A DNA stretch of 64,000 nucleotides from Pontixanthobacter gangjinensis (GTDB taxonomy: Bacteria > Pseudomonadota > Alphaproteobacteria > Sphingomonadales > Sphingomonadaceae), in the NCBI RefSeq assembly GCF_009827545.1, contig NZ_WTYS01000001.1, positions 2,443,772-2,507,771 on the forward strand, read 5' to 3'. The notes below the pieces were generated by a model. That model saw nothing but the letters and a program-made list of their open reading frames with translations. It was not told the origin of the DNA and ran no database searches. Position 1 is the stretch's first letter; each line of letters starts with the position of its first letter. Made by a program: the position numbers and the translations under genes. Below are positions 33,893 through 41,516 of the stretch, piece after piece.

Positions 33893-34687
33893 ATGCCAGC
33901 CAACCCCCAAGGACGCGTAAGAGGGAAACTCGCTCTGGTAACCGGAGCCGCCCAAGGTTTGGGTGCAGCCCATTCGACCCTCCTGGCCCGAGAGGGTGCG
34001 CGGGTCCTGTGCACTGATATTAACGCCAATGGCGCGGCCCAGACTGCCGAAGCAATCAATCAGGAATGCGGAGCGGGCACCGCCTATTCAATCCAGCATG
34101 ACGTAACCAGCGCGGCTGATTGGGAAGCCGCAGTGGATGCCGCCCGTGATCACCTCGGCGGGTTGAGCGTTCTCGTAAACAATGCTGGCATCGGCGTTGC
34201 GGGTAATATCGAAAGCTGCCAATTTGAGGATTGGAAGCGCTGCTTTGCGGTCAATGTCGATTCCATCTTTCACGGCTGTCAGAAGGCTTTGCCGCTGATG
34301 CGCAAACATGCGCCGGGATCGATTGTGAACATTTCATCGATTGCCGGACTTATCGCCAGCGACACAATGCCGGCATACAATTCATCAAAAGCTGCTGTGT
34401 GGATGCTGTCCAAATCCATCGCGCTTCACTGCGCAAAACAAAATATGAATATCAGGTGCAATTCAATTCACCCTACTTTCGTAGATACACCGATTTTGGA
34501 TGGTACGGCAAAACATGCCGGTTTGGACAAGCAGGTTCTGCTCGACAAATTGGCCCGGCAAATACCTTTGAAAATGGTTGGCGAACCTATCGATATCGCC
34601 AATGCTGTGCTTTATCTCGCCAGTGACGAGAGCCGCTTCATGACCGGGGCCGAACTTAAACTGGATGGCGGCATTTCTGCGATGTAG
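33893..34687 (+). CDS. Short-chain dehydrogenase/reductase
   Basis: The 264-residue product has the NAD(P)-binding TGAAQGLGAAH (residues about 16-26), an acidic LCTDINA that favours NAD, NNAGIG, the catalytic Ser in NISSIAG, and Tyr/Lys in YNSSKAAV. It ends GAELKLDGGISAM. The pattern matches the glucose dehydrogenase/3-hydroxysteroid group, but the substrate is unclear. ATG 33893 begins two bases after the Nudix stop, so the two are coupled; the frame upstream is shadow. Confidence 0.86.
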   Translation: MPANPQGRVRGKLALVTGAAQGLGAAHSTLLAREGARVLCTDINANGAAQTAEAINQECGAGTAYSIQHDVTSAADWEAAVDAARDHLGGLSVLVNNAGIGVAGNIESCQFEDWKRCFAVNVDSIFHGCQKALPLMRKHAPGSIVNISSIAGLIASDTMPAYNSSKAAVWMLSKSIALHCAKQNMNIRCNSIHPTFVDTPILDGTAKHAGLDKQVLLDKLARQIPLKMVGEPIDIANAVLYLASDESRFMTGAELKLDGGISAM

Positions 34688-34744
34688 TCAGGGCGCAATG
34701 CATTTCCGGCCCCTTCTGTGTACTTTTTGGTTATTCTATTTTGG

Positions 34745-34774
34745 GACTAAGGGGGCTGGCGTGCCCCCTCAGTC
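34745..34774. terminator. Hairpin overlapping the pspC stop
   Basis: GACT-A-AGGGGGC, loop TGGCGT, GCCCCCT-C-AGTC forms a near-perfect stem (one A-C mismatch). It covers the stop codon of pspC at 34769-34771. It lacks a long U-tract, so it may be a weak terminator or an mRNA-stabilising hairpin between the convergent SDR and pspC genes. Confidence 0.55.
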
Positions 34775-34984
34775 TGCAATCAGGGCGATCAAGAGATAGA
34801 CCAGCAATAGCGAGCCGAAGCCGATCAATGTGCCTGCAACGAAGCCAATACGGACGAGCGTTGCGTCAATGTTGAAATAATTGGCGATACCGCCGCATAC
34901 ACCCCAGACTTTGGCCTGGCCTTTATCGAGGCGAAATGCCTTCGATGGTGGTCCGCCTGCGGATTTACGTTCAAGCTGGCTCAT
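34769..34984 (-). CDS. PspC-domain membrane protein
   Basis: The 71-residue product has the PspC pattern: FRLDKGQAKVWGVCGGIANYFNID (in part), then LVRIGFVAG and a C-terminal transmembrane segment FGSLLLVYLLIALI. PspC proteins act in envelope stress responses. The ATG overlaps the stop of the upstream small gene by four bases (ATGA at 34981-34984), so it is the last of three coupled leftward genes. The name is by domain only; no pspA or pspB lies in the window. Confidence 0.87.
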   Translation of the reverse strand: MSQLERKSAGGPPSKAFRLDKGQAKVWGVCGGIANYFNIDATLVRIGFVAGTLIGFGSLLLVYLLIALIAD

Positions 34985-35112
34985 GCCATCATTCCTGCAA
35001 ATACTACGCCTTGCTCAGCTGGTACGATTGCGTAGGCAAACAGTACGGCAGAGATTGCAAATGAAGAGGCAGCGGCGAGAACACGGCTGCTCATTTCGCT
35101 AAGGTTAAACAT
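34981..35112 (-). CDS. 43-residue membrane peptide, paralog of the 35153-35272 gene
   Basis: This short gene reads MFNLSEMSSRVLAAAS, then a hydrophobic SSFAISAVLFAYAIV and the end PAEQGVVFAGMMA. AAAGGAAAT precedes the ATG. One transmembrane segment occupies about residues 12-33. It shares RVLAA..., AISAV and AIVPA with the neighbouring 39-residue peptide, so the two are duplicates. It overlaps the pspC start by four bases. Confidence 0.8.
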   Translation of the reverse strand: MFNLSEMSSRVLAAASSFAISAVLFAYAIVPAEQGVVFAGMMA

Positions 35113-35152
35113 GGTCAATTTCCTTTATTGGGTTGGATAGTCAGGCTGCGGA

Positions 35153-35272
35153 TTAAGCGAGCAGACCGATTGGGGTGGCTGGGACGATGGCTGTTGCCAA
35201 GAACACTGCAGAGATTGCGAGAGCAGAGATGGCGGCGACAGCGCGGTTGCTGAAGAAATTGAAAGTAGTCAT
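35153..35272 (-). CDS. 39-residue membrane peptide, first gene of the pspC operon
   Basis: The frame reads MTTFNFFSNRAVAAIS, then ALAISAVFLATAIVPA and ends PIGLLA. AAAGGAAC precedes the ATG at 35272. It has one transmembrane segment (about residues 12-31). The shared RAVAA/RVLAA and AISAV...AIVPA blocks with the next gene, and the tight order peptide, peptide, pspC, support a real operon of membrane stress or envelope function. No function can be assigned from sequence. Confidence 0.78.
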   Translation of the reverse strand: MTTFNFFSNRAVAAISALAISAVFLATAIVPATPIGLLA

Positions 35273-35351
35273 TGATTTGTTCCTTTTCGTTAGTGGGCGG
35301 TGGGGTGTTCCTACCGATATCAACCACTTTGCAGGCACCGTGCCAGTTTTG

Positions 35352-35377
35352 AAAAATGGCTTGATTCAGCCATTTTT
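35352..35377. terminator. Bidirectional hairpin in the recF / micropeptide divergent gap
   Basis: AAAAATGGCT pairs perfectly with AGCCATTTTT around the loop TGATTC, so a U-tract follows in both directions. It lies about 80 bases upstream of the micropeptide operon start at 35272 and about 120 bases upstream of recF. It could be a terminator for leader transcripts or an attenuator. Confidence 0.6.
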
Positions 35378-35497
35378 AAGGAAATTCACTCGAATTCAAA
35401 TATTAATGCTTACTGAATGTTGGGATTTTACACCATTTTTCAGGATGCCTGTTTCGAGTGGCGTATTTGATGCCCGCTAGCTAGGACATTGTTGCTC

Positions 35498-36586
35498 ATG
35501 GCAATCGATCAAATCACTCTTTCGGGATTCCGCAATCACGGCCAGACGCGGCTGGATGGCACCAGCCGTTTCAATTTGCTCGTCGGCGAAAACGGCGCCG
35601 GAAAAACCAATGTGCTTGAGGCGATTTCCCTGCTCGCGCCGGGACGCGGCTTGCGCCGCGCCGCTCTGGCGGAGATGGCTGGCAATGATGGCAATGGCGG
35701 CTTTTCAATTGGAACTTCGCTCAGCACAGCCCCCGGCGCAGAGCCCGTCCGGCTCGCCACCTACACCGAAGCGACACGCCCCGGGCGCCGCCTTGTCCGT
35801 ATTAATGGCAGCGATGCGAGCGCGATTGGCCTCAGCGAATGGGTTGCACTGGGCTGGCTTACCCCCGCCATGGACCGCCTGTTTACCGACAGCGCCGGCG
35901 CGCGCCGCAGATTTGTCGATCGCATGGCGCTTGCGCTTGATCCGCAACATGCACGGTACGCCACTCGCTATGAAGCCGCCTTGAGAGAGCGCAACCGGCT
36001 GCTGTCTGACGAGCGCGAACCGGAAGCCGCTTGGCTCGACGGGGTGGAGGCGCATTTGGCCGAATATGGTGCGGCGCTGTCTGCCGGGCGGGCCAACCTT
36101 ATCTCGCAAGTGATGGCAGAACTGGCGATGTTACCCGCAGAGCCATTTGCCCGGCCTGCCCTATCCTATGCCTCTGGCGGCCCGATTATGCAGGAGGAAC
36201 TGGCAGAAGCCCTGCGCGACAACCGCCGCCGCGACCGCGCCGCATCGCGCACTCTTATTGGCCCGCACCGCGATGAATTGCTGGTGACCATGGAAATCAA
36301 ACACGTTGCAGCGTCAACTTGCTCAACCGGCGAACAGAAAGCGATGCTTATTGCGATTATCCTTGCTCACGCCAACATCGCCGCACGCGGGCGGCCAAAT
36401 CTGCTGTTGCTGGACGAGGTCGCAGCCCATCTTGATCCGGTGCGCCGAGATGCCCTGTTTGAACGTCTACGCGACAGCGGCGCACAATTGTGGCTAACCG
36501 GAACGGAACTCGCGCCCTTTGCAGCCGTGCGCGATGAGGCAGCTATTTGGAAAGTCGATGCCGGGCAGGTCAATCGCATCAGCTAG
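35498..36586 (+). CDS. recF: DNA replication and repair protein RecF
   Basis: RecF is an SMC-like ATPase that helps load RecA at gaps. The 362-residue product has LVGENGAGKTNVLEAI (Walker A near residue 37), TLIGPHRDELLV and the ABC signature STGEQKAML, followed by the Walker B LLLLDEVAAHLD. The ATG at 35498 (MAIDQITLSGFRN) matches the family start better than the TTG nine bases upstream. It converges on tesA with 6 bp between ends. Confidence 0.95.
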   Translation: MAIDQITLSGFRNHGQTRLDGTSRFNLLVGENGAGKTNVLEAISLLAPGRGLRRAALAEMAGNDGNGGFSIGTSLSTAPGAEPVRLATYTEATRPGRRLVRINGSDASAIGLSEWVALGWLTPAMDRLFTDSAGARRRFVDRMALALDPQHARYATRYEAALRERNRLLSDEREPEAAWLDGVEAHLAEYGAALSAGRANLISQVMAELAMLPAEPFARPALSYASGGPIMQEELAEALRDNRRRDRAASRTLIGPHRDELLVTMEIKHVAASTCSTGEQKAMLIAIILAHANIAARGRPNLLLLDEVAAHLDPVRRDALFERLRDSGAQLWLTGTELAPFAAVRDEAAIWKVDAGQVNRIS

Positions 36587-36592
36587 CTTCGT

Positions 36593-37297
36593 CTACTCTG
36601 CCTCGGGCAAAGCGCCCTTCACCGCATCAACAGTGGCGCCAACCAGCGTTTCAATACCCACTTCGGTGGGATGAATACGGTCGGGCTGGATTAATTCCGG
36701 CTTGGTGTAGATCGAATCCAAGAAGAACGGGACCAACCCAGAGCCATATTTCGCAGCAAGTTCTGGATAAAGATTATCAAAATCAGCCTGAAATTGCGCA
36801 AAATTGGGCGGCGCACGCATTCCCATCAACAGCACCGGAATGTCGCGCTTCTTCAATTCGTTCAGCATCGCTTCGATATTCGACCGAGTCTGATTGGGCT
36901 GGATGCCCCGCAGCAAATCATTGCCCCCCAGCTCAAGGATAAACAGATCAGGTCGTTCTTCCTGCGCATCGAGTGTGAAGGTCAGACGTTGCAACCCCGC
37001 GGCGGTAGTGTCACCCGAGACACCCGCATTAGTGACCCGAGCGTTGATACCCTGCGCTCGCAATGCGCCCTCCAATTTGGCGGGGTAGCTATCCTCCTGC
37101 GCGACATTATATCCAGCAAACAAACTGTCACCGAAAGCAAGAATGCGCCGCTCTGGCCCCATAACAGGCTGTTCGGCTGCAATTGCGCCAACATTTTCTG
37201 CTCCGACGGTTTTGCTCGCAGGTGGCTCGGTTCCGCAAGCGGCGAGCGCCAAGCTCAACAGAAAGGCGGGAACAATCGACAAACGACATAGTTGCAT
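36593..37297 (-). CDS. tesA: SGNH-family arylesterase/thioesterase lipoprotein (TesA-like)
   Basis: The 234-residue product has a lipoprotein signal with LALAAC (residues about 15-20), a short linker and the SGNH hydrolase blocks: FGDSLFAGY with the nucleophile Ser, NAGVSGDTT with the oxyanion Gly, LELGGNDLL with Asn, and DRIHPTEVG with the catalytic Asp and His. Members hydrolyse acyl-CoA and aryl esters. The divergent ABC transporter beside it is the same arrangement as E. coli tesA-ybbA-ybbP. The frame is open 18 codons upstream, but ATG 37297 gives the proper signal peptide. Confidence 0.88.
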   Translation of the reverse strand: MQLCRLSIVPAFLLSLALAACGTEPPASKTVGAENVGAIAAEQPVMGPERRILAFGDSLFAGYNVAQEDSYPAKLEGALRAQGINARVTNAGVSGDTTAAGLQRLTFTLDAQEERPDLFILELGGNDLLRGIQPNQTRSNIEAMLNELKKRDIPVLLMGMRAPPNFAQFQADFDNLYPELAAKYGSGLVPFFLDSIYTKPELIQPDRIHPTEVGIETLVGATVDAVKGALPEAE

Positions 37298-37344
37298 GGA
37301 TGAGCCTCCTTGCTCAGCCCCTTTCCCTATGCGATTGGTCTTTG

Positions 37345-38034
37345 GTGACAAGTCAAAACACGATTTCCGCCCGTAATCTCACTCTCACTTATGATCCTGA
37401 CAAGAATCCCGTCGAGGTTCTGCGCGGGATTGATCTTGATATTGCATCGGGAGAGGTGGTTGCGCTGCTTGGTCCCTCGGGGTCCGGAAAAAGCTCGCTT
37501 ATGGCTGTGCTGTCCGGCCTTGAACGGTCGAGCGGCGGCAGCTTGGGTGTAGCAGGGCAAGATTTCACGACGATGGATGAAGACCAATTGGCGTGGGCGC
37601 GCCGGGGCCGCATTGGCATAGTCTTACAGGCGTTCCATTTACTGCCAACCATGACCGCGCTCGAGAACGTCGCCACACCCATGGAGCTCGCAGGCGATCC
37701 TGATGCGACCGCCAAAGCGCAGGCGGAATTGGAGGCTGTCGGTTTGGGCCACAGACTCGGACATTACCCCACACAACTTTCGGGCGGCGAGCAGCAGCGA
37801 GTAGCCATTGCCCGCGCAATTGCCCCAGGGCCGCAATTGATCTTTGCAGACGAGCCCACTGGCAATCTCGACATTTCGACCGGGCATGACATCATCGAAT
37901 TGCTGTTCAAACGCAGACAAGACACCGGAGCGACATTGCTGGTCATCACGCATGACGTTGAACTGGCCGAGCGCTGCGGGCGAATTATCACCATTGGCGA
38001 CGGTTTGATCGCCAGCGACACCGCGGCAGCATGA
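37345..38034 (+). CDS. ybbA: ABC transporter ATP-binding protein (YbbA/LolD-like)
   Basis: The 229-residue product is an ABC ATPase: LGPSGSGKSSLM (Walker A), TQLSGGEQQRVAIARA (signature), LIFADEPTGNLD (Walker B) and VITHDVELAERC (H-loop). It belongs to the MacB/LolD group that drives FtsX-fold permeases. There is no ATG; the GTG at 37345 fits the family start (VTSQNTIS). Its TGA overlaps the ATG of the permease gene by four bases. The likely function is substrate release or extraction at the inner membrane, unassigned. Confidence 0.87.
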   Translation: MTSQNTISARNLTLTYDPDKNPVEVLRGIDLDIASGEVVALLGPSGSGKSSLMAVLSGLERSSGGSLGVAGQDFTTMDEDQLAWARRGRIGIVLQAFHLLPTMTALENVATPMELAGDPDATAKAQAELEAVGLGHRLGHYPTQLSGGEQQRVAIARAIAPGPQLIFADEPTGNLDISTGHDIIELLFKRRQDTGATLLVITHDVELAERCGRIITIGDGLIASDTAAA

Positions 38035-40550
38035 ATAATGCCCTGACTTGGGCCGCCGCATGGCGGATTGCGAAGCGCGACCTTAATGGGCGTTTCAAGG
38101 GGCTTCGTTTGCTGCTTGTGTGTCTGTTCCTAGGCACGGGAGCCTTAGCGGCAATTGGGACATTAACCGGCGCAATCGAAGCGGAACTGGAGGGTCGCGG
38201 ACAGGAATTGCTGGGCGGCGACCTTGAGGTCGAAGTTTGGCAGCGCGATCTGAGCGCAGCGGAGAAAATGGCCTTGTCTGAGCTTGGTTCGATCTCAGGC
38301 GGAACCCGGTTGCAAGCGATGGCCAGCGCAGGCGAAAACGCCGCTCCCATCGGCCTAAAGGCGGTTGATGCCAATTGGCCGCTATACGGAACGCTTACGC
38401 TTAAGAGCGGCGAAAAGGCTTCTGCCCCCAAACTTGGCGAAGCATGGGTCGCACAAGGCGCGATTGACCGTTTGGGCATTGCGGTGGGTGACAGCTTTAC
38501 TATCGGCCAGACCAAATTGGTCGCAGCTGGCATTATCGACAATGAACCTGATAAGCTGAGCGAAGGCTTCCAGCTTGGGCCAACCATTATCGTAGCAGAG
38601 GCAGTTCCCGGCCAAGCCGGTCTGCTTGCGCCAGGATCGATGTATCAAAGCAAATATCGCGTCGCGTTTGACGGCGGCGAGAACCCCGAAACTGTGCAGG
38701 AGCAACTGGAGCAGCAATTTCCAGATGCCGGTTTCGATTATCGCACGCGAGACCGCGCCTCGCCTGGTGCAGATCGATTTGTATCGCGGATGGGCGAATT
38801 TCTGACACTTGTAGGTCTCGCTGCATTGGTGATCGCCGGCATCGGAATTGGCGGGGGTGTTGCGTCCTATCTTGAGGCGCGCCGCGCTTCGATTGCCACG
38901 CTCAAAGTGTTGGGTGCATCAAGCCGCGACATCGCACGTATATACGGCCTGCAAATCGGCGCCGCAGCACTCGTTGGCAGTCTACTCGGGCTGGCTGCAG
39001 GCGTGCTTGTCACTCCGTTGCTTGCCGCAGCGCTTGATGGCTTGCTTCCTGTCGATACGGGATTTGTTTTCGAGCCGGTCGCGCTGATTGTTGCGGCCGC
39101 ATACGGCTTGTTAGTTGCCCTCGTGTTTGCCGCTACCCCGATACTGCGTGCAAGACGCTTTCCCGCGATGGCATTGATGCGGGCGCGGATTGTGCCCTTG
39201 GCCCGCGATGGGAGGGCGCTCGGATGGGTGCTCGGCGGACTCATCGGCATTGTCGCCCTCGCCTTGCTGACCGCTCGCCAGCCTTTGCTTTCAGGTGGCT
39301 TCCTGATCGGAGCGGCAGTGGTCCTTGGCTTGCTCGCTCTGCTTGGGTGGAGCATACAGAAGCTCGCTGGAAAGTTGCCCCGCCCGGCCAACCCGCTGGT
39401 CCGCAATGCGCTCGCCAATCTTCACCGGCCTGGCGCATCAACCGGGGCATTAGTGACAGCGCTTGGCTTTGGATTGAGCGCCTTTGTACTGCTCGCAGCG
39501 ATCCAGAGCAGCTTGCAAGGTAACATCGATCAACGTGTTCCTGCACAGGCGCCAGACTATTTCGTGCTCGATATTCCCAAGGATCAAGAAGGCGAATTCC
39601 GGCAACTGGTGCTCACCAATCAGGCCAACGCGGAAATCAGGACTGTCCCCGCGCTACGCGGGGCAATTCTGGCTTATGGGCCGGAAGCCGCGATGACCCG
39701 CGTCGCGGATTTGGAAGAGCTGCCAGAAGGCGCATGGCCGCTACGCGGAGAGCGCGGCCTGACCTATTCCGACACACTGCCCATGGGCAATTCTCTGACC
39801 AAGGGAGAGTGGTGGGACGAGGATTATTCCGGCGAGCCTTTGGTATCGATTGATGCCGAATTTGCTGAGGCGGTCGACCTCAAAATCGGGGACAATCTGA
39901 CAATTGGCATTCTGGGGATCGAGCGCACCGCGCGCATTGCCAATCTGCGGGTGATTGATTGGGAGAATATGGGCTTCAACTATGTGCTCGTATTCTCGTC
40001 CAACGCGTTGTCAGATGCGCCGCACAACCTTGCCGCCACGATTGACCTCCCCGAAGGCACCACTGCCGGGCCATTGCTGCGAGAGTTGGTCAAGAGCTTT
40101 CCATCTTCGTCGGTGATCGAAATCGGACAGGTCTTGGCAGAAGCCCGCACGATCCTTGGTCAGGTTAGTCTGGCGACCTTCGCCGCCGCATCAGTAGCGG
40201 TGCTGGCCGGGTTGGCGGTGCTGATCGGGGCGATTGCCGCGGCCCGCGCGGCTCGAACCTATGATACGGTCGTCATGCGGGTGCTTGGCGCAAGCCGCCG
40301 GCAGATCCTGTTTATGCAATTGGCCGAATACGGCTTGCTCGCGGCAATACTGGCTCTGGTTGCGCTTGGGCTTGGAAGCGGGCTCGCTTGGCTTGTCATT
40401 ACCCAACTGTTCGAATTCGATTGGCTGCCAAATTGGGGCGAGATACTAGCCGTGCTCGGCGGGGGACTGGCATTTGTGCTATTGTTCGCGCTGGCCGGTT
40501 CGCTGCCATTATTGAGAGCGAAACCGGCGCAAGCTTTGCGGGCACTTTGA
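38031..40550 (+). CDS. ybbP: FtsX-like ABC permease (YbbP-like)
   Basis: The 839-residue protein has an N-terminal transmembrane segment, a large periplasmic domain (about 45-250), then three helices with an FtsX domain, further helices in the middle, another periplasmic domain and a C-terminal FtsX domain with three helices, about ten segments in total. The conserved ARRASIATLKVLGASSRDIARIYGLQI and the repeat TYDTVVMRVLGASRRQILFM are coupling-helix regions. The order and divergent tesA match ybbA-ybbP. Its substrate is not known. Confidence 0.88.
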   Translation: MNNALTWAAAWRIAKRDLNGRFKGLRLLLVCLFLGTGALAAIGTLTGAIEAELEGRGQELLGGDLEVEVWQRDLSAAEKMALSELGSISGGTRLQAMASAGENAAPIGLKAVDANWPLYGTLTLKSGEKASAPKLGEAWVAQGAIDRLGIAVGDSFTIGQTKLVAAGIIDNEPDKLSEGFQLGPTIIVAEAVPGQAGLLAPGSMYQSKYRVAFDGGENPETVQEQLEQQFPDAGFDYRTRDRASPGADRFVSRMGEFLTLVGLAALVIAGIGIGGGVASYLEARRASIATLKVLGASSRDIARIYGLQIGAAALVGSLLGLAAGVLVTPLLAAALDGLLPVDTGFVFEPVALIVAAAYGLLVALVFAATPILRARRFPAMALMRARIVPLARDGRALGWVLGGLIGIVALALLTARQPLLSGGFLIGAAVVLGLLALLGWSIQKLAGKLPRPANPLVRNALANLHRPGASTGALVTALGFGLSAFVLLAAIQSSLQGNIDQRVPAQAPDYFVLDIPKDQEGEFRQLVLTNQANAEIRTVPALRGAILAYGPEAAMTRVADLEELPEGAWPLRGERGLTYSDTLPMGNSLTKGEWWDEDYSGEPLVSIDAEFAEAVDLKIGDNLTIGILGIERTARIANLRVIDWENMGFNYVLVFSSNALSDAPHNLAATIDLPEGTTAGPLLRELVKSFPSSSVIEIGQVLAEARTILGQVSLATFAAASVAVLAGLAVLIGAIAAARAARTYDTVVMRVLGASRRQILFMQLAEYGLLAAILALVALGLGSGLAWLVITQLFEFDWLPNWGEILAVLGGGLAFVLLFALAGSLPLLRAKPAQALRAL

Positions 40551-40918
40551 GGTTTAGCTGAACACTTTGATATCGTGTCTATCGTGCGGGTCAGGCCACA
40601 TTTATGGCTGCTGCATGTGCCAGCCATACTCATAAATACCAGCACAATGGCGCTACCAGCCAGCTGGATGAGGCAGAAAAACCAGACCTAACTTGATTTT
40701 TCGATATTTTGCCGCCGGCGAACTTTAACGGCAACCGCCCGAGTGCTGCTAACCATTGCGAAGATTCCAAATCCAAGCGCGCCGCAGAAGATAGTGCGTC
40801 CGGCTCGCTCGCTGCCGAATAAGACGGCATGCATGGTACGAAAAAGCCCCTTTGCCTCCAGTCCGGCAAAGGGGCTTTTATCATTGAAGGCCTGGCGCAA
40901 TGCCGGGCAAACCTTCAG
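40551..40918. other. 368-bp gap with no convincing gene
   Basis: The gap lies between the 3' ends of ybbP and the leftward DUF805 gene. It holds a terminator (40841-40879). A 48-codon leftward frame (40834-40688) with one hydrophobic segment is present but starts beside the terminator and has no good ribosome site, so I do not call it. Confidence 0.5.
40841..40879. terminator. Strong bidirectional terminator
   Basis: AAAAAGCCCCTTTGCC pairs with GGCAAAGGGGCTTTT around TCCAGTCC, giving an 11-bp GC-rich stem with A/T tracts on both sides. It lies 40 bp after the DUF805 stop in the minus direction. Confidence 0.92.
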
Positions 40919-41386
40919 CTATTCAAAGGTCGACGCGCTCACCGGGTCAATCGGATCTTCGCCATATTTGTTGGGTCCCTTTGTGCCTGGCAACGCCATC
41001 ACGACATAGAACCCAATAAACACAAGGAAGTTCAACAACGGAATTACCATCAAAATGAGATAAACGAGATAAAGCCATCCGGTGAGATTCATATCGTGGA
41101 GGCGCCGGATCGACACTGCCGTTGAGGCAACGCCAGTCAGAATTGCCCAAGCATAAACTGGAATTATGAGCAACACTGCAAAGCCTACACCTGCCCCCGC
41201 CATAGTGCCCATCAATGCGCTTGTTGGGTCAAGAGACGAAAGTCCGCCTGCAAAGAGGAAAACGAGAAGGACGAGACCCAAGACAACCAATATATTGAAT
41301 AAAAAGAACATCCAAAACTCTTGGCGGCCCGAGCGGCCTTCGATCAACCGGTACAATTTCCGGTATGGCATCATCATATATTCCAT
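40919..41386 (-). CDS. DUF805 membrane protein
   Basis: The 155-residue product has the DUF805 layout: YRLIEGRSGRQEFWMFFLFN at the N terminus, transmembrane helices, the VSIRRLHDMNLTGW block (residues about 90-103) and the C-terminal GTKGPNKYGEDP. Four hydrophobic segments are visible. The function of DUF805 proteins is unknown. The start at 41386 follows GGGGGG at nine bases. Confidence 0.9.
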   Translation of the reverse strand: MEYMMMPYRKLYRLIEGRSGRQEFWMFFLFNILVVLGLVLLVFLFAGGLSSLDPTSALMGTMAGAGVGFAVLLIIPVYAWAILTGVASTAVSIRRLHDMNLTGWLYLVYLILMVIPLLNFLVFIGFYVVMALPGTKGPNKYGEDPIDPVSASTFE

Positions 41387-41462
41387 GGAACATCCCCCCT
41401 ATTTTGTGGCTCCCGAATATAAACGAACATATTCTATCCGATTACGCAATATCAATTAACAT

Positions 41463-41490
41463 AAAAAAGGGGCCGCCTTTCGGCAGCCCC
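41463..41490 (-). terminator. Terminator after the TonB-dependent receptor gene
   Basis: On the minus strand GGGGCTGCC, loop GAAA, GGCGGCCCC forms a stem with one mismatch followed by six Ts. Confidence 0.88.
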
Positions 41491-41516
41491 TAATTTAATA
41501 GCTTTGCAAGTCCGGA

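Noticed and set aside
40688-40834. 48-residue leftward frame with one hydrophobic segment
   Set aside because: It begins beside a strong terminator without a ribosome site; no recognisable family. Kept only as a note in the gap entry.
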